Assembly: GCF_049472675.1 (NCBI RefSeq)
Contig: NZ_JAPNXM010000008.1
Span: forward strand, 34,075-98,074
Direction: 5' to 3'
DNA length: 64,000 nt
From: Deferribacter thermophilus
GTDB lineage: Bacteria > Chrysiogenota > Deferribacteres > Deferribacterales > Deferribacteraceae
Shown here: positions 44,501 to 53,183 of the stretch, piece by piece
Numbering within the stretch: position 1 is the stretch's first letter
Layout of the letters: each line of letters begins with the position of its first letter
Notes under the pieces: generated by a model
Told to the model about the DNA's origin: nothing
The model's database searches: none
The model's input: the letters and a program-made list of their open reading frames with translations, nothing else
Position numbers and translations under genes: made by a program

Positions 44501-44950
44501 GGTGCAATCTTTGATACAAAATCGTTCTTTTATCCATTGAAACCTGGTGAAGAGATTAGTGTTGATATAGAAGAAGGTAAAACTCTCATTATTAAATATC
44601 TTGGTGTCAGTGAAGTTGATGAAAAAGGGTACAGAAGATTATTCTTTGAATTAAATGGTCAACCAAGAAGTGTATCTGTTAAAGATGAAAAAATCTCCGA
44701 TATAATCAAATCAAATGTTAAAGGGGATATAACTAATCCAAAACATATTTGTGCAACAATGCCAGGCAAAATTGTAAAAATATTTGTAAAAGAAGGTGAT
44801 GAAGTTAAAAAAGGTGATTTATTAGTTATTACTGAAGCGATGAAAATTGAAACAAAAATAAATGCTAACTGTGATGGAAAAGTAGAAGAGCTCCTCCTGC
44901 ACGAGGGGGATAAAATAGAAGCTGGCGATTTAATCCTGAAGCTGTCCTAA
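41516..44950 (+). CDS. pyc: Pyruvate carboxylase, single polypeptide
   Basis: 1144 residues in the canonical order. Biotin carboxylase (1-~450): RKILAANRGEIAIRIFRAAT, KATAGGGGRGIRIV, FLEVNPRIQVEHTITELITG. Carboxyltransferase (~535-980): LFTDTTFRDAHQSLLATRLR and LPIHFHTHDTSGNG with metal ligands. Biotin carrier (~1070-1144): TEAMKIETKINANCDG. All catalytic signatures are intact. It makes oxaloacetate from pyruvate, bicarbonate and ATP for anaplerosis. Monocistronic, with its own promoter and an end hairpin. Biotin could come through BioY encoded at 28127. Confidence 0.97.
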   Translation: MSRRKILAANRGEIAIRIFRAATELGFNTVAIYSEEDKYSLHRYKADEAYLVGKGLDPVSAYLNVDEIVDLCIRKKIEFVHPGYGFLAESYEFAEKCQKAGIKFIGPSPETIKIFGDKKIAKDLAKECGVPVIEGSNKISSLNEAKKIAKTIGYPIMIKATAGGGGRGIRIVHNEKELEENFESAKSEAFKAFANDDIILEKYIEKPKHIEVQLLADKYGNIVHLYERDCSIQRRHQKLIEIAPAFTIPEKVLNQIYEAAIEIGKKSQLISAATVEFLVDKDYNFYFLEVNPRIQVEHTITELITGIDIVQSQIFIADGKKLSDKEINIKSQKDITTHGYSIQCRITTEDPENNFMPDTGTLEVYRSASGFGIRLDAGNAYTNAKITPYYDSLLVKVSSWAITFEQAAKKMLRALSEFRVRGVKTNIQFLENVISHPNFLSGNFDTTFVDNTKELFVFRKRRDRATKALKFLGNNIVNNPSNAKIPDDMVLPEIKPPIIKYGEKIPAGTRDILLRRGVEGVLDYIQKSKETLFTDTTFRDAHQSLLATRLRTFDMLQIADAYAHHMHHLFSLEMWGGATFDVAYRFLKESPWERLRLLKDKIPNILFQMLLRASNAVGYTNYPDNVVKKFIELSAKNGIDVFRIFDCFNWTAQIIPVIEEVKKQGKIAEAAICYTGDILDTKRDKYSLKYYVNLAKELANAGTDILAIKDMAGLVKPYAAKKLIKAIKEETGLPIHFHTHDTSGNGESAILMAIESGADIVDAAISSMSGLTSQPNLNSIVAALDNTEHQSSIDKEWAQKISDYFERVRRYYFPFESGLKAATAEVYEHEIPGGQYSNLVVQVEALGLLDRWEEVRKMYKEVNEALGDIIKVTPSSKVVGDLALFLVRNNLTINDLYEKGDTLSFPDSVVSFFKGYLGQPYGGFNEKLQKIVLKDEKPITCRPGELLEPFDFEKAKKELETKFKKHNFTDEDLISYALYPKVFEDYIKFVDEYGDGAIFDTKSFFYPLKPGEEISVDIEEGKTLIIKYLGVSEVDEKGYRRLFFELNGQPRSVSVKDEKISDIIKSNVKGDITNPKHICATMPGKIVKIFVKEGDEVKKGDLLVITEAMKIETKINANCDGKVEELLLHEGDKIEAGDLILKLS

Positions 44951-44960
44951 AAGGACAGCT
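44940..44960. terminator. Hairpin between convergent pyc and mscS genes
   Basis: A perfect nine-base stem AGCTGTCCT/AGGACAGCT with an AAA loop spans the pyc stop codon. No T tract follows on either strand, so it is at best a weak or factor-assisted, bidirectional terminator. Confidence 0.5.
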
Positions 44961-44977
44961 CCCCCTCATAAAATTTT

Positions 44978-45778
44978 CTAATCTTTCTTTACATGCACAT
45001 CCATCTGAGGATAAGGGATTACAATACCCTCTTCATCAAATCGTTCTTTTATCCTTTCTAACAAATCAAACTTGACAGCCCAATAATCAGAAGCTTTTAC
45101 CCAAGGTCTTACAACAATATTGATAGAACTATCAGCAAGCTCAGCAACTGCAATTGTGCAAGCAGGTTCTTTTAAAATCCTTTCATCACTGTTTACTATT
45201 TCCTCTAAAATTGCCTTAGCCTTTTTAATATCAGATTCATAGCTAATCCCAATTGTTAGATCGACACGCCTCGTATCATTTGCAGAAAAATTAGTTATTG
45301 GATTACCAATAATACTTGAGTTTGGCACAATAATCTTTTTGTTATCAGGAGTTAATAATTCTGTATTAAAAATAGAAATTTTTTGAACACTACCTGAAAT
45401 ACCACCAACTTCTACAAAATCACCAACCTTAAAAGGTTTTGTCAATAATATTAATACACCTGAACCAAAATTTGACAAATTACTCTGCAATGATAAGCCA
45501 ATTGCAAGAGTAGCAGCACCAATAATAGCAGCTAAAGATGTAGTTTTAAAACCAAGAGTATTTAAAGCAATTATTACAGAAATTATAAAAAGTGCATAAT
45601 AGAGAAGATCAGATAAAAAATTCACTAGCATTTCATCAGCGTTTGCTCTTTTCAAACCCATACCAGCAAGTTTTGAAATTTTCTTTGATAAAAATCTACC
45701 AACAATAATTATTAAAATCGCCAAAATAAGTTTTACTGCATAACCAATCAAAACACCTTTATATACATTCCACTCCAT
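44978..45778 (-). CDS. mscS: Small-conductance mechanosensitive channel (MscS, 3-TM)
   Basis: Close to E. coli MscS in size (266 residues). Three membrane helices are predicted, with the pore-lining TM3 AAIIGAATLAIGLSLQSNLS and NFGSGVLILLTKPFKVGDFV directly after it. The C-terminal cytoplasmic cage follows (DVHVKKD end). ATG 45778, five bases after GGAGG, is chosen over TTG 45781. It opens under membrane tension to release solutes during osmotic downshift. Convergent with pyc and divergent from the SspB-like gene. Confidence 0.95.
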   Translation of the reverse strand: MEWNVYKGVLIGYAVKLILAILIIIVGRFLSKKISKLAGMGLKRANADEMLVNFLSDLLYYALFIISVIIALNTLGFKTTSLAAIIGAATLAIGLSLQSNLSNFGSGVLILLTKPFKVGDFVEVGGISGSVQKISIFNTELLTPDNKKIIVPNSSIIGNPITNFSANDTRRVDLTIGISYESDIKKAKAILEEIVNSDERILKEPACTIAVAELADSSINIVVRPWVKASDYWAVKFDLLERIKERFDEEGIVIPYPQMDVHVKKD

Positions 45779-45826
45779 CAAAACCTCCTTTATTTTTTAA
45801 AAACTCTATGTTAATATAATATTACG

Positions 45827-46237
45827 ATGGTAAAATTCAAGAAAGACATATTAGAAAAAGTATTTGATAATTTTGAAAAATTTTACATTCATATCATGCC
45901 TCATAAGAATCTAATTATTGGTAATAGAGGTTTAATTGATCAAGAAAAAGAAAAAGGATTAATGCTTGTTTTTGGCCCCTACTCTTATAAAGATTTCGAT
46001 TGGGATGATGAAAATATTTATGTGTCAATGAGATTTTCTGGAGTCTGGGAATTTTTAACTATACCTTTTGATTCTATCGTATCAATTTTTGATGATCCTT
46101 TAAATCCTAATTTTGTCATAAGTTTTAGGTATATGCCTGAAAAAGAAGATGTAGATAAAGAAAAACCCAAAGTTGAAAAAACAAAAGAAAATGAAAAAGT
46201 TATCAAACTAAACTTTTCAAGGAAAAATAAAGAATGA
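45827..46237 (+). CDS. SspB-like ClpXP adaptor (putative)
   Basis: 136 residues. The region GLMLVFGPYSYKDFDWDDEN, then RFSGVWEFLTIPFDSIVSIF and DDPLNPNFVISF matches the SspB fold pattern (strand, IP-x-x-A/S-V-x-x-I-F/Y-D). The C-terminus is a Lys/Glu-rich flexible tail ending in a basic stretch KVIKLNFSRKNKE, comparable with the XB tail that docks on ClpX. SspB delivers ssrA-tagged proteins to ClpXP. The likeness is moderate and is strongest in the core. It overlaps the next channel gene by four bases. Confidence 0.6.
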   Translation: MVKFKKDILEKVFDNFEKFYIHIMPHKNLIIGNRGLIDQEKEKGLMLVFGPYSYKDFDWDDENIYVSMRFSGVWEFLTIPFDSIVSIFDDPLNPNFVISFRYMPEKEDVDKEKPKVEKTKENEKVIKLNFSRKNKE

Positions 46238-47331
46238 ATAATTTTTTTGATGCTTTAACAGAATTTTTAAACTATACAATAATTGATATAAAACTGAAAA
46301 AGCTTCTTATATTTTTTGGTATCCTTTTTATATTCTTCTTTTTAAAACAAATTTTATCTAAAATAATATTTAATTTTATAAGAAAAATTACTGCAAAAAC
46401 TAAAACCACATTAGACGATTATCTAATAGAATCTATTGAAAAACCTGTTAAACTAATTATTGTAATGATTGGTTTTCATATTGCATTTTTATATTTAAAC
46501 CTTCCACCCAATCCTCAACAGCTTGTATCTCATGTAATAAATTCATTCATTATTTTTGCAATTTTCTGGGCATTATATAAATCTGAAACTTTGCTCAGCA
46601 GTTCAATTGAAAAATACTTTAAAGACAGAAATTATGAACTGATAGAGAGTTTTCTTCCATTCATAAATAAATTCATTAAAGTTACCATTATAATATTTGG
46701 AGTTATTTTTATTATTCAAGAGTGGGGTTATAATGTAGGAGCATTAATAACAGGGCTTGGTATTGGTGGTGTTGCTGTAGCTCTTGCTGCAAAAGATACC
46801 CTCGCAAACTTTTTTGGTAGTATAATGATACTTATTGATAGACCATTTAGAGTGGGTGATTGGATAATATGTAACGATATCGAAGGGATAGTTGAAGATA
46901 TTGGTTTTAGAAGTACAAGAGTGAGGACTTTTGCTAAAGCACTCGTATCAATACCAAATTCGATAGTAGCTACATCACCCATAACTAACTGGTCGCTTAG
47001 AGATAGAAGAAGGATAAAAACAATCATTGGGGTAACTTATTCAACACCAAGGGAAAAATTAGAAAAAGCTGTTAATCAAATCAGAGAAATGTTAATAAAT
47101 CATCAAGATATACATGATGAACCATTAATGGTCTATTTTACTGATTTTAATAGTAGTAGTTTAGATATTTTTATTTACTGCTTTACCAAAACAAGTGTTT
47201 GGTCAGATTATTTGGCAATCAAGCAGGATGTAAATTTAAAAATTATGGAAATTTTAGAAGATTTAGGAATAGAATTTGCTTTCCCATCTACTTCTATTTA
47301 TGTAGAAAAACTACCATTTGATAAATCTTAA
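46234..47331 (+). CDS. MscS-family mechanosensitive channel (5-TM, YnaI-like)
   Basis: 365 residues with about five membrane helices. The pore region is ALITGLGIGGVAVALAAKDT, then LANFFGSIMILIDRPFRVGD, a standard MscS-family signature. The extra N-terminal helices distinguish it from the smaller channel at 44978. Starts in an ATGA overlap with the SspB-like gene, so it is co-translated with it. Presence of two channel types suggests graded responses to turgor. Confidence 0.92.
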   Translation: MNNFFDALTEFLNYTIIDIKLKKLLIFFGILFIFFFLKQILSKIIFNFIRKITAKTKTTLDDYLIESIEKPVKLIIVMIGFHIAFLYLNLPPNPQQLVSHVINSFIIFAIFWALYKSETLLSSSIEKYFKDRNYELIESFLPFINKFIKVTIIIFGVIFIIQEWGYNVGALITGLGIGGVAVALAAKDTLANFFGSIMILIDRPFRVGDWIICNDIEGIVEDIGFRSTRVRTFAKALVSIPNSIVATSPITNWSLRDRRRIKTIIGVTYSTPREKLEKAVNQIREMLINHQDIHDEPLMVYFTDFNSSSLDIFIYCFTKTSVWSDYLAIKQDVNLKIMEILEDLGIEFAFPSTSIYVEKLPFDKS

Positions 47332-47397
47332 TTTAATTTTTGTACTTATTTTTATATGTTGTATAGGAAAATAATGCTATTTCTTAAAATTTAACAG

Positions 47398-48192
47398 TTA
47401 AAAACTTAAAATATCCAATTCACAAATCTTTTTTATCTCGCCAATTTCCCTTGCATAATCATAAAATAACTTCAAACCTTCAATATGTTTTTCTGTTAAG
47501 TCATAATTTATTATTTCCCAATAATCTATAATTTGATAAGGGGTCAACCCCTTAAAAAAATAATGCTCCACAAGTGATGAAAGATTTAACTTGCTATTAT
47601 TTTTTATCTTTATAAGTTCATCATATAACTTTTTGATAAGTTTTTCTTTTTTATAATAAGTATCTTTTTTGACTAACCAAAGTGCATAAACAAAGGGTAA
47701 ACCAGTTGAATCAAACCATAATTTTCCCAAATCATAAATATATTTAAAATCATTATTATAATATCTATATAAAGCTTTATCCCCTATAAACAAAAAAGCT
47801 TCACATTCTTCTTTTATAGGAGAAAAACTCAATTTAATATTATAAAATTTTTCAAAAATAATTTTTAATAAAACTATACTTGTCCCAGATTCTTCAGTCA
47901 AATAAACCATTTTATTTTTCAAATATTTCAAATCATAATTAGAAAATAAACATACACTTTTTACCTCTTTAATAGAACTAATAGATATATCAGGTAAAAT
48001 AAAATAACTACCGCAATTTCTTACATATTCAATACTACTACAACAAGATATATCAATACCACCTTCTCTCAGTGCTTTATTTAAAACTGACGGATATGAC
48101 TTAACAAATTTAAATTCACCAAAATTCTTTTTTTTCAGCGAATAAAAAATTGGATAAACATTAGCGTATTCAATCTCACCAACTATCAACAT
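47398..48192 (-). CDS. mqnA: Chorismate dehydratase MqnA (futalosine menaquinone pathway)
   Basis: 264 residues. Opening MLIVGEIEYANVYPIFYSLK, then REGGIDISCCSSIEYVRNCG, VYLTEESGTSIVLLKIIFEK and LWFDSTGLPFVYALWLVKKD are recognisable MqnA landmarks: a ligand-binding two-lobe fold with the SS-E-Y motif. It turns chorismate into 3-enolpyruvylbenzoate, first step to futalosine and menaquinone, so the organism likely uses menaquinone. Last gene of the DtxR-headed run, one base after mntP. Confidence 0.9.
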   Translation of the reverse strand: MLIVGEIEYANVYPIFYSLKKKNFGEFKFVKSYPSVLNKALREGGIDISCCSSIEYVRNCGSYFILPDISISSIKEVKSVCLFSNYDLKYLKNKMVYLTEESGTSIVLLKIIFEKFYNIKLSFSPIKEECEAFLFIGDKALYRYYNNDFKYIYDLGKLWFDSTGLPFVYALWLVKKDTYYKKEKLIKKLYDELIKIKNNSKLNLSSLVEHYFFKGLTPYQIIDYWEIINYDLTEKHIEGLKLFYDYAREIGEIKKICELDILSF

Positions 48193-48193
48193 A

Positions 48194-48736
48194 TTAAACT
48201 ACCAAAAACTTAATTCCAATAACAATTAAAACAAATCCACCAAATACTTCCATCTTATCACCAAAAAACTTTCTTGATAAGCTACCAAAATAAACACCAA
48301 AAATAGAAAAAATCGCACAAACTATACCAATTATTAGTGAAGATAAAAAAATATTATTATCCCCAACAGCTAATATCAGCCCAACACCTAAAGCATCCAA
48401 ACTTGTAGCAACTGATAAATAAACTAAAGAAAAACCTCTGGTAGGATCTAAATTATAACAATGTTTATCATCATCTTTTATACCATCTTTAATCATCTTA
48501 TAACCAATAAAAAACAGAATAATAGCTGCCAAATAATTTAATCCAACAACATAATTTTTTAAAACAATTCCGATAAAAGCTCCAATCAGAGGCATCAAAA
48601 ATTGAAATAATCCAAAGTGGAAAGCTAATCTAAAATAGTGCCTTAAGGTATTAAACTTACAGCCTACCCCAAAAGAAACAGAAAAAGCATCCATACTCAA
48701 AGCAAAAGCAATAGCAAATACTTCTATTAAACTCAT
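48194..48736 (-). CDS. mntP: Manganese efflux pump MntP
   Basis: 180 residues, six membrane helices, and the two MntP repeats with acidic residues: LIEVFAIAFALSMDAFSVSF and LSVATSLDALGVGLILAVGD (Asp in each). These aspartates are needed for Mn(II) export in characterised members. It overlaps the AspT-like gene by four bases. A DtxR/MntR-type regulator heads the same run, which makes metal-dependent control plausible. No riboswitch is seen, since the gene has no leader of its own. Confidence 0.95.
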   Translation of the reverse strand: MSLIEVFAIAFALSMDAFSVSFGVGCKFNTLRHYFRLAFHFGLFQFLMPLIGAFIGIVLKNYVVGLNYLAAIILFFIGYKMIKDGIKDDDKHCYNLDPTRGFSLVYLSVATSLDALGVGLILAVGDNNIFLSSLIIGIVCAIFSIFGVYFGSLSRKFFGDKMEVFGGFVLIVIGIKFLVV

Positions 48737-50319
48737 AATATTTTAAATAATACCTCAGCATACAATAAAGTAAGGATCAGCGAAAAGGGATAAACTGCAG
48801 CATAACTTATAGATGGTAATTCATTACCTACCATATTATTAACTACACCTAATGAAGGTGTAGATGTAAAACTTCCTGCAAGTAAACCTAAAAACTGTAA
48901 GCCGTTTACTTTTAACTTTTTTAAAAATATATAGCTGAATGCTAATGTAATTATTATAAGAATGGTAAGTGAAATAATTATTGGATAAATACTATATTCA
49001 GATAAAGACTCAAATAGATATTTCCCAGCATTTGTTCCTACAGAAACAACAAAGAGCAATTGCCCTAATACTTTCATTAATGTGTTGGAATGAGGAGAAA
49101 GTTGCCAAACTATAGGCCCTATTCTTCCCAATCTGCCGAGAATTAGTGCTACTAGTAAAATCCCACCTACAAAACTTAACTTAAACAACCCAACAAATGG
49201 TAATCCAATAGGAATCATCCCAACCAATATCCCCATCACAATACCTAAAGATATAGGGAAAAAATCAGCTGCAGGAAAAGCCATCAAATTGTCACCAATT
49301 AATTTTATTATTTTATCTTTATTCTTTTCAGGGCCAACAATATATAATTTATCACCTAGCATAAGATGAACCTCTGGCATAGGTGATATATCAATCCCTG
49401 ATCTCCTTATTTTAGTAATTCTCCCACCATAAGAATAAAGCTCTTTTAACTCAGAAATCTTTTTACCAACAACTTCTTTATTACTTACCAAAAGTCTATA
49501 AATTTTCATATCATCTCTAAACTCTATATTTGATTGATATTCTTCACCTGCTACGATTTTCAACCTTTTTAGCTGTTCTTCATTACCAGTAGCCCTTATG
49601 ATATCCCCATAATGTATAACAAAGTCTTCAATAATATCATGTATTTCATATTCTGATTCTATTCTTTCAATAATTGTACCAGTCATTCGCTCTAAATCAG
49701 ATTTTTTTATCGTTTCATTTTTAAAAATATCATTAGTAACTCTAAAATTTTTTGTGATAATTGGCGGATTATTTTTTATGACATTTAACTTATACTTTTC
49801 GTACTCATCATTAAAATCTATCTTAAATATCAAAGGTAATATTCTAAACAAAATAACAGTGACAACAAGTGCAAATGGATAAACAATACCAAATATAACA
49901 GATATAGTATGAGAATTTTTAACCTCCAAAGATGCGGCCAAAGCTGGTGCAGATGTAAAAGTCCCTGTATAGATTCCAGATGCCACATCCTCACCTAAAT
50001 TGAAATACCAGCACACAACCAATATACTAAAGTAAATTACACTAATAAAAACAAATGAGATTAAATTAAGTTTTATCCCCTCTTTTTTTAAAGAATCAAA
50101 AAAACCTGGCCCAGTTTGCAATCCTATTGCATAGATAAAAATTGCAAGGCCAAAATATTTAAAAATCTCTGGTATAACAACACCAAAATGCCCTGCAATT
50201 AAAGAAACAATAAGTAAACCAGCAATATCTAAATTAAAGTTTTTTACCTTTAAATTACCTAAAAATAAACCGATAGAAAAAAGCAAAAATATGTAAAAAA
50301 CTGTATTTAAATAATTCAT
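48733..50319 (-). CDS. AspT/YidE-type putative transporter
   Basis: 528 residues of the aspartate:alanine-exchanger (AAEX) family. Two membrane halves share motifs such as FLGNLKVKNFNLDIAGLLIV / IYAIGLQTGPGFFDSL and LLVALILGRLGRIGPIVWQL / VSVGTNAGKYLFESL. Between them lie two TrkA_C-like domains (about 200-265 and 275-345) that may bind a nucleotide or metabolite. The substrate is not predictable; YidE and YbjL relatives are uncharacterised. Inner membrane. Confidence 0.88.
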   Translation of the reverse strand: MNYLNTVFYIFLLFSIGLFLGNLKVKNFNLDIAGLLIVSLIAGHFGVVIPEIFKYFGLAIFIYAIGLQTGPGFFDSLKKEGIKLNLISFVFISVIYFSILVVCWYFNLGEDVASGIYTGTFTSAPALAASLEVKNSHTISVIFGIVYPFALVVTVILFRILPLIFKIDFNDEYEKYKLNVIKNNPPIITKNFRVTNDIFKNETIKKSDLERMTGTIIERIESEYEIHDIIEDFVIHYGDIIRATGNEEQLKRLKIVAGEEYQSNIEFRDDMKIYRLLVSNKEVVGKKISELKELYSYGGRITKIRRSGIDISPMPEVHLMLGDKLYIVGPEKNKDKIIKLIGDNLMAFPAADFFPISLGIVMGILVGMIPIGLPFVGLFKLSFVGGILLVALILGRLGRIGPIVWQLSPHSNTLMKVLGQLLFVVSVGTNAGKYLFESLSEYSIYPIIISLTILIIITLAFSYIFLKKLKVNGLQFLGLLAGSFTSTPSLGVVNNMVGNELPSISYAAVYPFSLILTLLYAEVLFKIL

Positions 50320-50323
50320 ATTA

Positions 50324-50905
50324 TTAATTAAAAGCTTTTATAAGCATTGAGTAAATTTTATCGATATATAATTCTAAATCTCTACTCATCCCAGTGAAAA
50401 CCCATGTTGAAATAACTTCATCTAATGTTCCAAAAAACATCTCTCTTGCAAGATATACATCAAGGTCAGGAGAAAAACTCCCCTTTTCTTTACCTTCTTC
50501 TAAGACTTCTTCAATAACTTTAAAATAATTTCTAAGATTTTTTCTTACTTTTACTCTAAGCTCCACATGAGGTTGTCTCAATTCAATTTGCAAAACTTTT
50601 GCTAAATCGGGGTTATCAGTCATAATTTTAATATGATATTTTATAAGCACCTTTAACTTATCTTTTGGATTTTCAATATTTACTATCTCTTTCTTAGCAT
50701 TATTAACATATTCTTCTAATTTAATTTTAAAAATCGTTACTAAAATATCCTCTTTATTTTGAAAATAATTATAAATAGTACCATCTGCAACATCAGCCTC
50801 TATAGCAATATCCTTAATCTTAGCATTATGAAACCCCTTATCCCCTATTACTTTAATTGCAGAATTTAAAATTCTTTCAAATTTATTCTCTTTACTATTT
50901 TCCAT
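50324..50905 (-). CDS. TetR-family transcriptional regulator
   Basis: 193 residues with a standard N-terminal helix-turn-helix (ILNSAIKVIGDKGFHNAKIK, DGTIYNYFQNKEDILVTIFK). C-terminal half is helical and looks like the FadR-type Bacillus regulators of fatty-acid metabolism. Overlaps proC by 11 bases. The gene is not at the edge of a divergent pair, so its target is not obvious; the AspT-like gene just downstream is the nearest candidate. Confidence 0.9.
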   Translation of the reverse strand: MENSKENKFERILNSAIKVIGDKGFHNAKIKDIAIEADVADGTIYNYFQNKEDILVTIFKIKLEEYVNNAKKEIVNIENPKDKLKVLIKYHIKIMTDNPDLAKVLQIELRQPHVELRVKVRKNLRNYFKVIEEVLEEGKEKGSFSPDLDVYLAREMFFGTLDEVISTWVFTGMSRDLELYIDKIYSMLIKAFN

Positions 50906-51722
50906 TTTTCCTCCCTAACTCTTTTGATCTATTTGTTGCTGATTCAACAGCATTTATCAAAGTAGTTCTAAGACCACCCTGCTCCAAAGTGTGTAATCCT
51001 GCAATTGCAGTTCCACCAGGAGAAGTAACCATATCTTTTAATCTTCCTGGATGCATACCCGTTTCAAGCAATAATTTAGCTGATCCAAGAACAGTTTGAG
51101 CTGATAGCTTCAATGCCACTTCTCTTGACAATCCCATTTTAACACCAGCATCACTCAATGCTTCAATAATCATAAAAATATATGCAGGCCCACTTCCTGA
51201 CAAACCAGTGACAGCATCCATTTGTGTCTCATCAACAACAACAACCTTACCTACGGCCTTAAAAATCTCTAAAGCCAATCTGATATCATCTTCATTAGCA
51301 TGAGCTCCAGGACATATAGCTGTAGCACCCTCTAACACTAGAGCAGGTGTATTAGGCATTGCCCTAATTACCCTCAATTCTTTACCTATTGTAGTTTCAA
51401 TATAATCAGTACTTATACCAGCAGCTATAGAAATCAGCAGTTTTGAATCATCTACAACATGATCGATCTCTTTTAAAATTTTATCAAATATTTGAGGCTT
51501 AATTGCTAAAACAATGATATCAACCTTTGTAACTAAACTTGCATTATCTTTAAAGATTGTATTTATACCAAACTCATTCCTTAAAGAATCCAATTTTTCT
51601 ATATTTATATCACTGGCGTATACATCTTCAGGTTTGATTAATCCAGACTTTAAAATCCCTTTAATCAAAGCTGTAGCCATATTCCCTGAGCCTATGAAAC
51701 CGATTTTTTTCCCTGTAAACAT
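50895..51722 (-). CDS. proC: Pyrroline-5-carboxylate reductase
   Basis: 275 residues with IGFIGSGNMATALIKGIL for NADPH binding, RVIRAMPNTPALVLEGATA and the C-terminal signature VTSPGGTAIAGLHTLEQGGL. All typical residues are present. It catalyses the last step of proline synthesis in the cytosol. It lies directly after the alpha/beta hydrolase gene with no spacer. Confidence 0.97.
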   Translation of the reverse strand: MFTGKKIGFIGSGNMATALIKGILKSGLIKPEDVYASDINIEKLDSLRNEFGINTIFKDNASLVTKVDIIVLAIKPQIFDKILKEIDHVVDDSKLLISIAAGISTDYIETTIGKELRVIRAMPNTPALVLEGATAICPGAHANEDDIRLALEIFKAVGKVVVVDETQMDAVTGLSGSGPAYIFMIIEALSDAGVKMGLSREVALKLSAQTVLGSAKLLLETGMHPGRLKDMVTSPGGTAIAGLHTLEQGGLRTTLINAVESATNRSKELGRKNGK

Positions 51723-52634
51723 TTATTCCTCCCTAATCCACTCTTCGATCTGACCAAAAATATTGTTAACTATTGGATTGCTATTCAGTGTTAATACATG
51801 TTTTATATCTTTTTGTTTTATTAAATCAATCTTTTTTTTACTTGAATCTAATTTATTATAAAAATTTACTATTTTTTTGTTATCAATAACATCATCATAT
51901 TCAGAGTAAATTATATATACAGGAAATTGTCTTTTATTTAAAATACTCCATGTATATTCTATTAAAAGTTTTAATTGAAATAATGCCTTTATAGGTCTGA
52001 CATTATAATAATATTCTTTTAAATCATCACTAAAATTTTCTTTTTTAACAAAATCTATAAAATTTTTCAAAATAGGGACTAATTTAAATTTAAAACTTTT
52101 AATACCCAAGCCAGGAACTAACATCACCACTTTGTCAACATCATTAAAAGTAGCCACAACATAAGCCAATAATCCACCCATTGACTGCCCAACAACTACT
52201 ATCTTATCACAACTATTTTTTAAAACATAATAACTATATTTTAAAGATTCATACCAATCTTCATAAGTTAATAAATTCAGATTTTCTGGCCTACTTCCAT
52301 GCCCAGCTACCCTTGCATTATACACAGTGTACCCTTTTGAATTTAGGTAATTAGCTAAAAAACTCATTTCATAAGGAGAAGCAGTAAAACCATGAATTAA
52401 CAAAACTCCAATATTATTATTCCCTTTATAAAACTTTGGCATGTTCTCTTCTATATTAACACCCTCTGAAATAGCCCTTTTTTTATCCATAATTAATAAC
52501 TCTTTAATATCCACTGAGCTTAAATCTACAAAAGGTTTCAGCTCATATTTTTCATTTTTATAATAGATTAGATAAACTCCTACAATAATAATGAAAATTA
52601 GCCAAGGTATTAAAAACCATTTAACAAAAAACAT
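51723..52634 (-). CDS. Membrane-anchored alpha/beta hydrolase (esterase/lipase-like)
   Basis: 303 residues; N-terminal membrane helix (FLIPWLIFIIIVGVYLIYY), oxyanion region LLIHGFTASPYEMSFLANYL, nucleophile GQSMGGLLAYVVA and late SEYDDVID...KHVLTLNSN giving the Asp and His. The triad is complete. Closest in pattern to carboxylesterase/monoglyceride-lipase-like enzymes (Est30 group). Presumably faces the periplasm or remains at the inner membrane surface. Substrate not known. Confidence 0.88.
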   Translation of the reverse strand: MFFVKWFLIPWLIFIIIVGVYLIYYKNEKYELKPFVDLSSVDIKELLIMDKKRAISEGVNIEENMPKFYKGNNNIGVLLIHGFTASPYEMSFLANYLNSKGYTVYNARVAGHGSRPENLNLLTYEDWYESLKYSYYVLKNSCDKIVVVGQSMGGLLAYVVATFNDVDKVVMLVPGLGIKSFKFKLVPILKNFIDFVKKENFSDDLKEYYYNVRPIKALFQLKLLIEYTWSILNKRQFPVYIIYSEYDDVIDNKKIVNFYNKLDSSKKKIDLIKQKDIKHVLTLNSNPIVNNIFGQIEEWIREE

Positions 52635-52644
52635 TTATCACCTT

Positions 52645-53082
52645 TTATTTATTATTTTTCTCTTTATTAATAAACTCTTTTACATTCAAACACTCTTTAT
52701 CATTTTTCATAAAAAATGATAAAAATCTTTCGAATTTATCAAAGATATCTTTATCTATTACATGCTCAATTCTGCAAGCATTCTCTTCAGCCCTTTTCCT
52801 ATCTACACACAAAATCTCTACCAAAAACTTAGTAAGAGTGGTGTGTTTGTGGTATATTTCACTAGCGTATTTTTCCCCTTCTTCAGTCAAAGTAATATGA
52901 CTATATCTATCATAATTTATCAGTCTCTTATCAGCTAAAAGTTTTAATGCATTAGTCACAGAAGATTTCTTAACTCCCAATCTATCAGCTATTTCTGTGA
53001 CCCTAGCAACAGGATTATCCTTTAAAATTATAAAGATAGCCTCAAGATAATCTTCCATATTCATTGTCAGTTTATTACTCAT
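52645..53082 (-). CDS. DtxR-family metal-dependent regulator (MntR-like)
   Basis: 145 residues. Winged helix (MNMEDYLEAIFIILKDNPVA, ADRLGVKKSSVTNALKLLAD) and a metal-dependent dimerisation domain with ENACRIEHVIDKDIFDKFER (Glu/His ligands). No SH3 domain, as in MntR. Its position at the head of the run that also contains mntP makes manganese the likely effector. It has its own promoter and a strong ribosome site (TAGGAGGA) close to the ATG. Confidence 0.88.
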   Translation of the reverse strand: MSNKLTMNMEDYLEAIFIILKDNPVARVTEIADRLGVKKSSVTNALKLLADKRLINYDRYSHITLTEEGEKYASEIYHKHTTLTKFLVEILCVDRKRAEENACRIEHVIDKDIFDKFERFLSFFMKNDKECLNVKEFINKEKNNK

Positions 53083-53130
53083 TATAATATCCTCCTAATT
53101 AGTGTCCTCAGCTATTTTTAAATAAATATA

Positions 53131-53158
53131 ATTATACTTTCTTTTTCAAATTATTCAA
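53131..53158 (-). promoter_or_regulatory. Promoter of the DtxR-headed operon
   Basis: On the minus strand TTGAAT (53158-53153), a 16-base spacer and a perfect TATAAT (53136-53131) precede the regulator start by about 50 bases. Confidence 0.5.
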
Positions 53159-53183
53159 ATCATAATGAATAAATTGGTAATTT

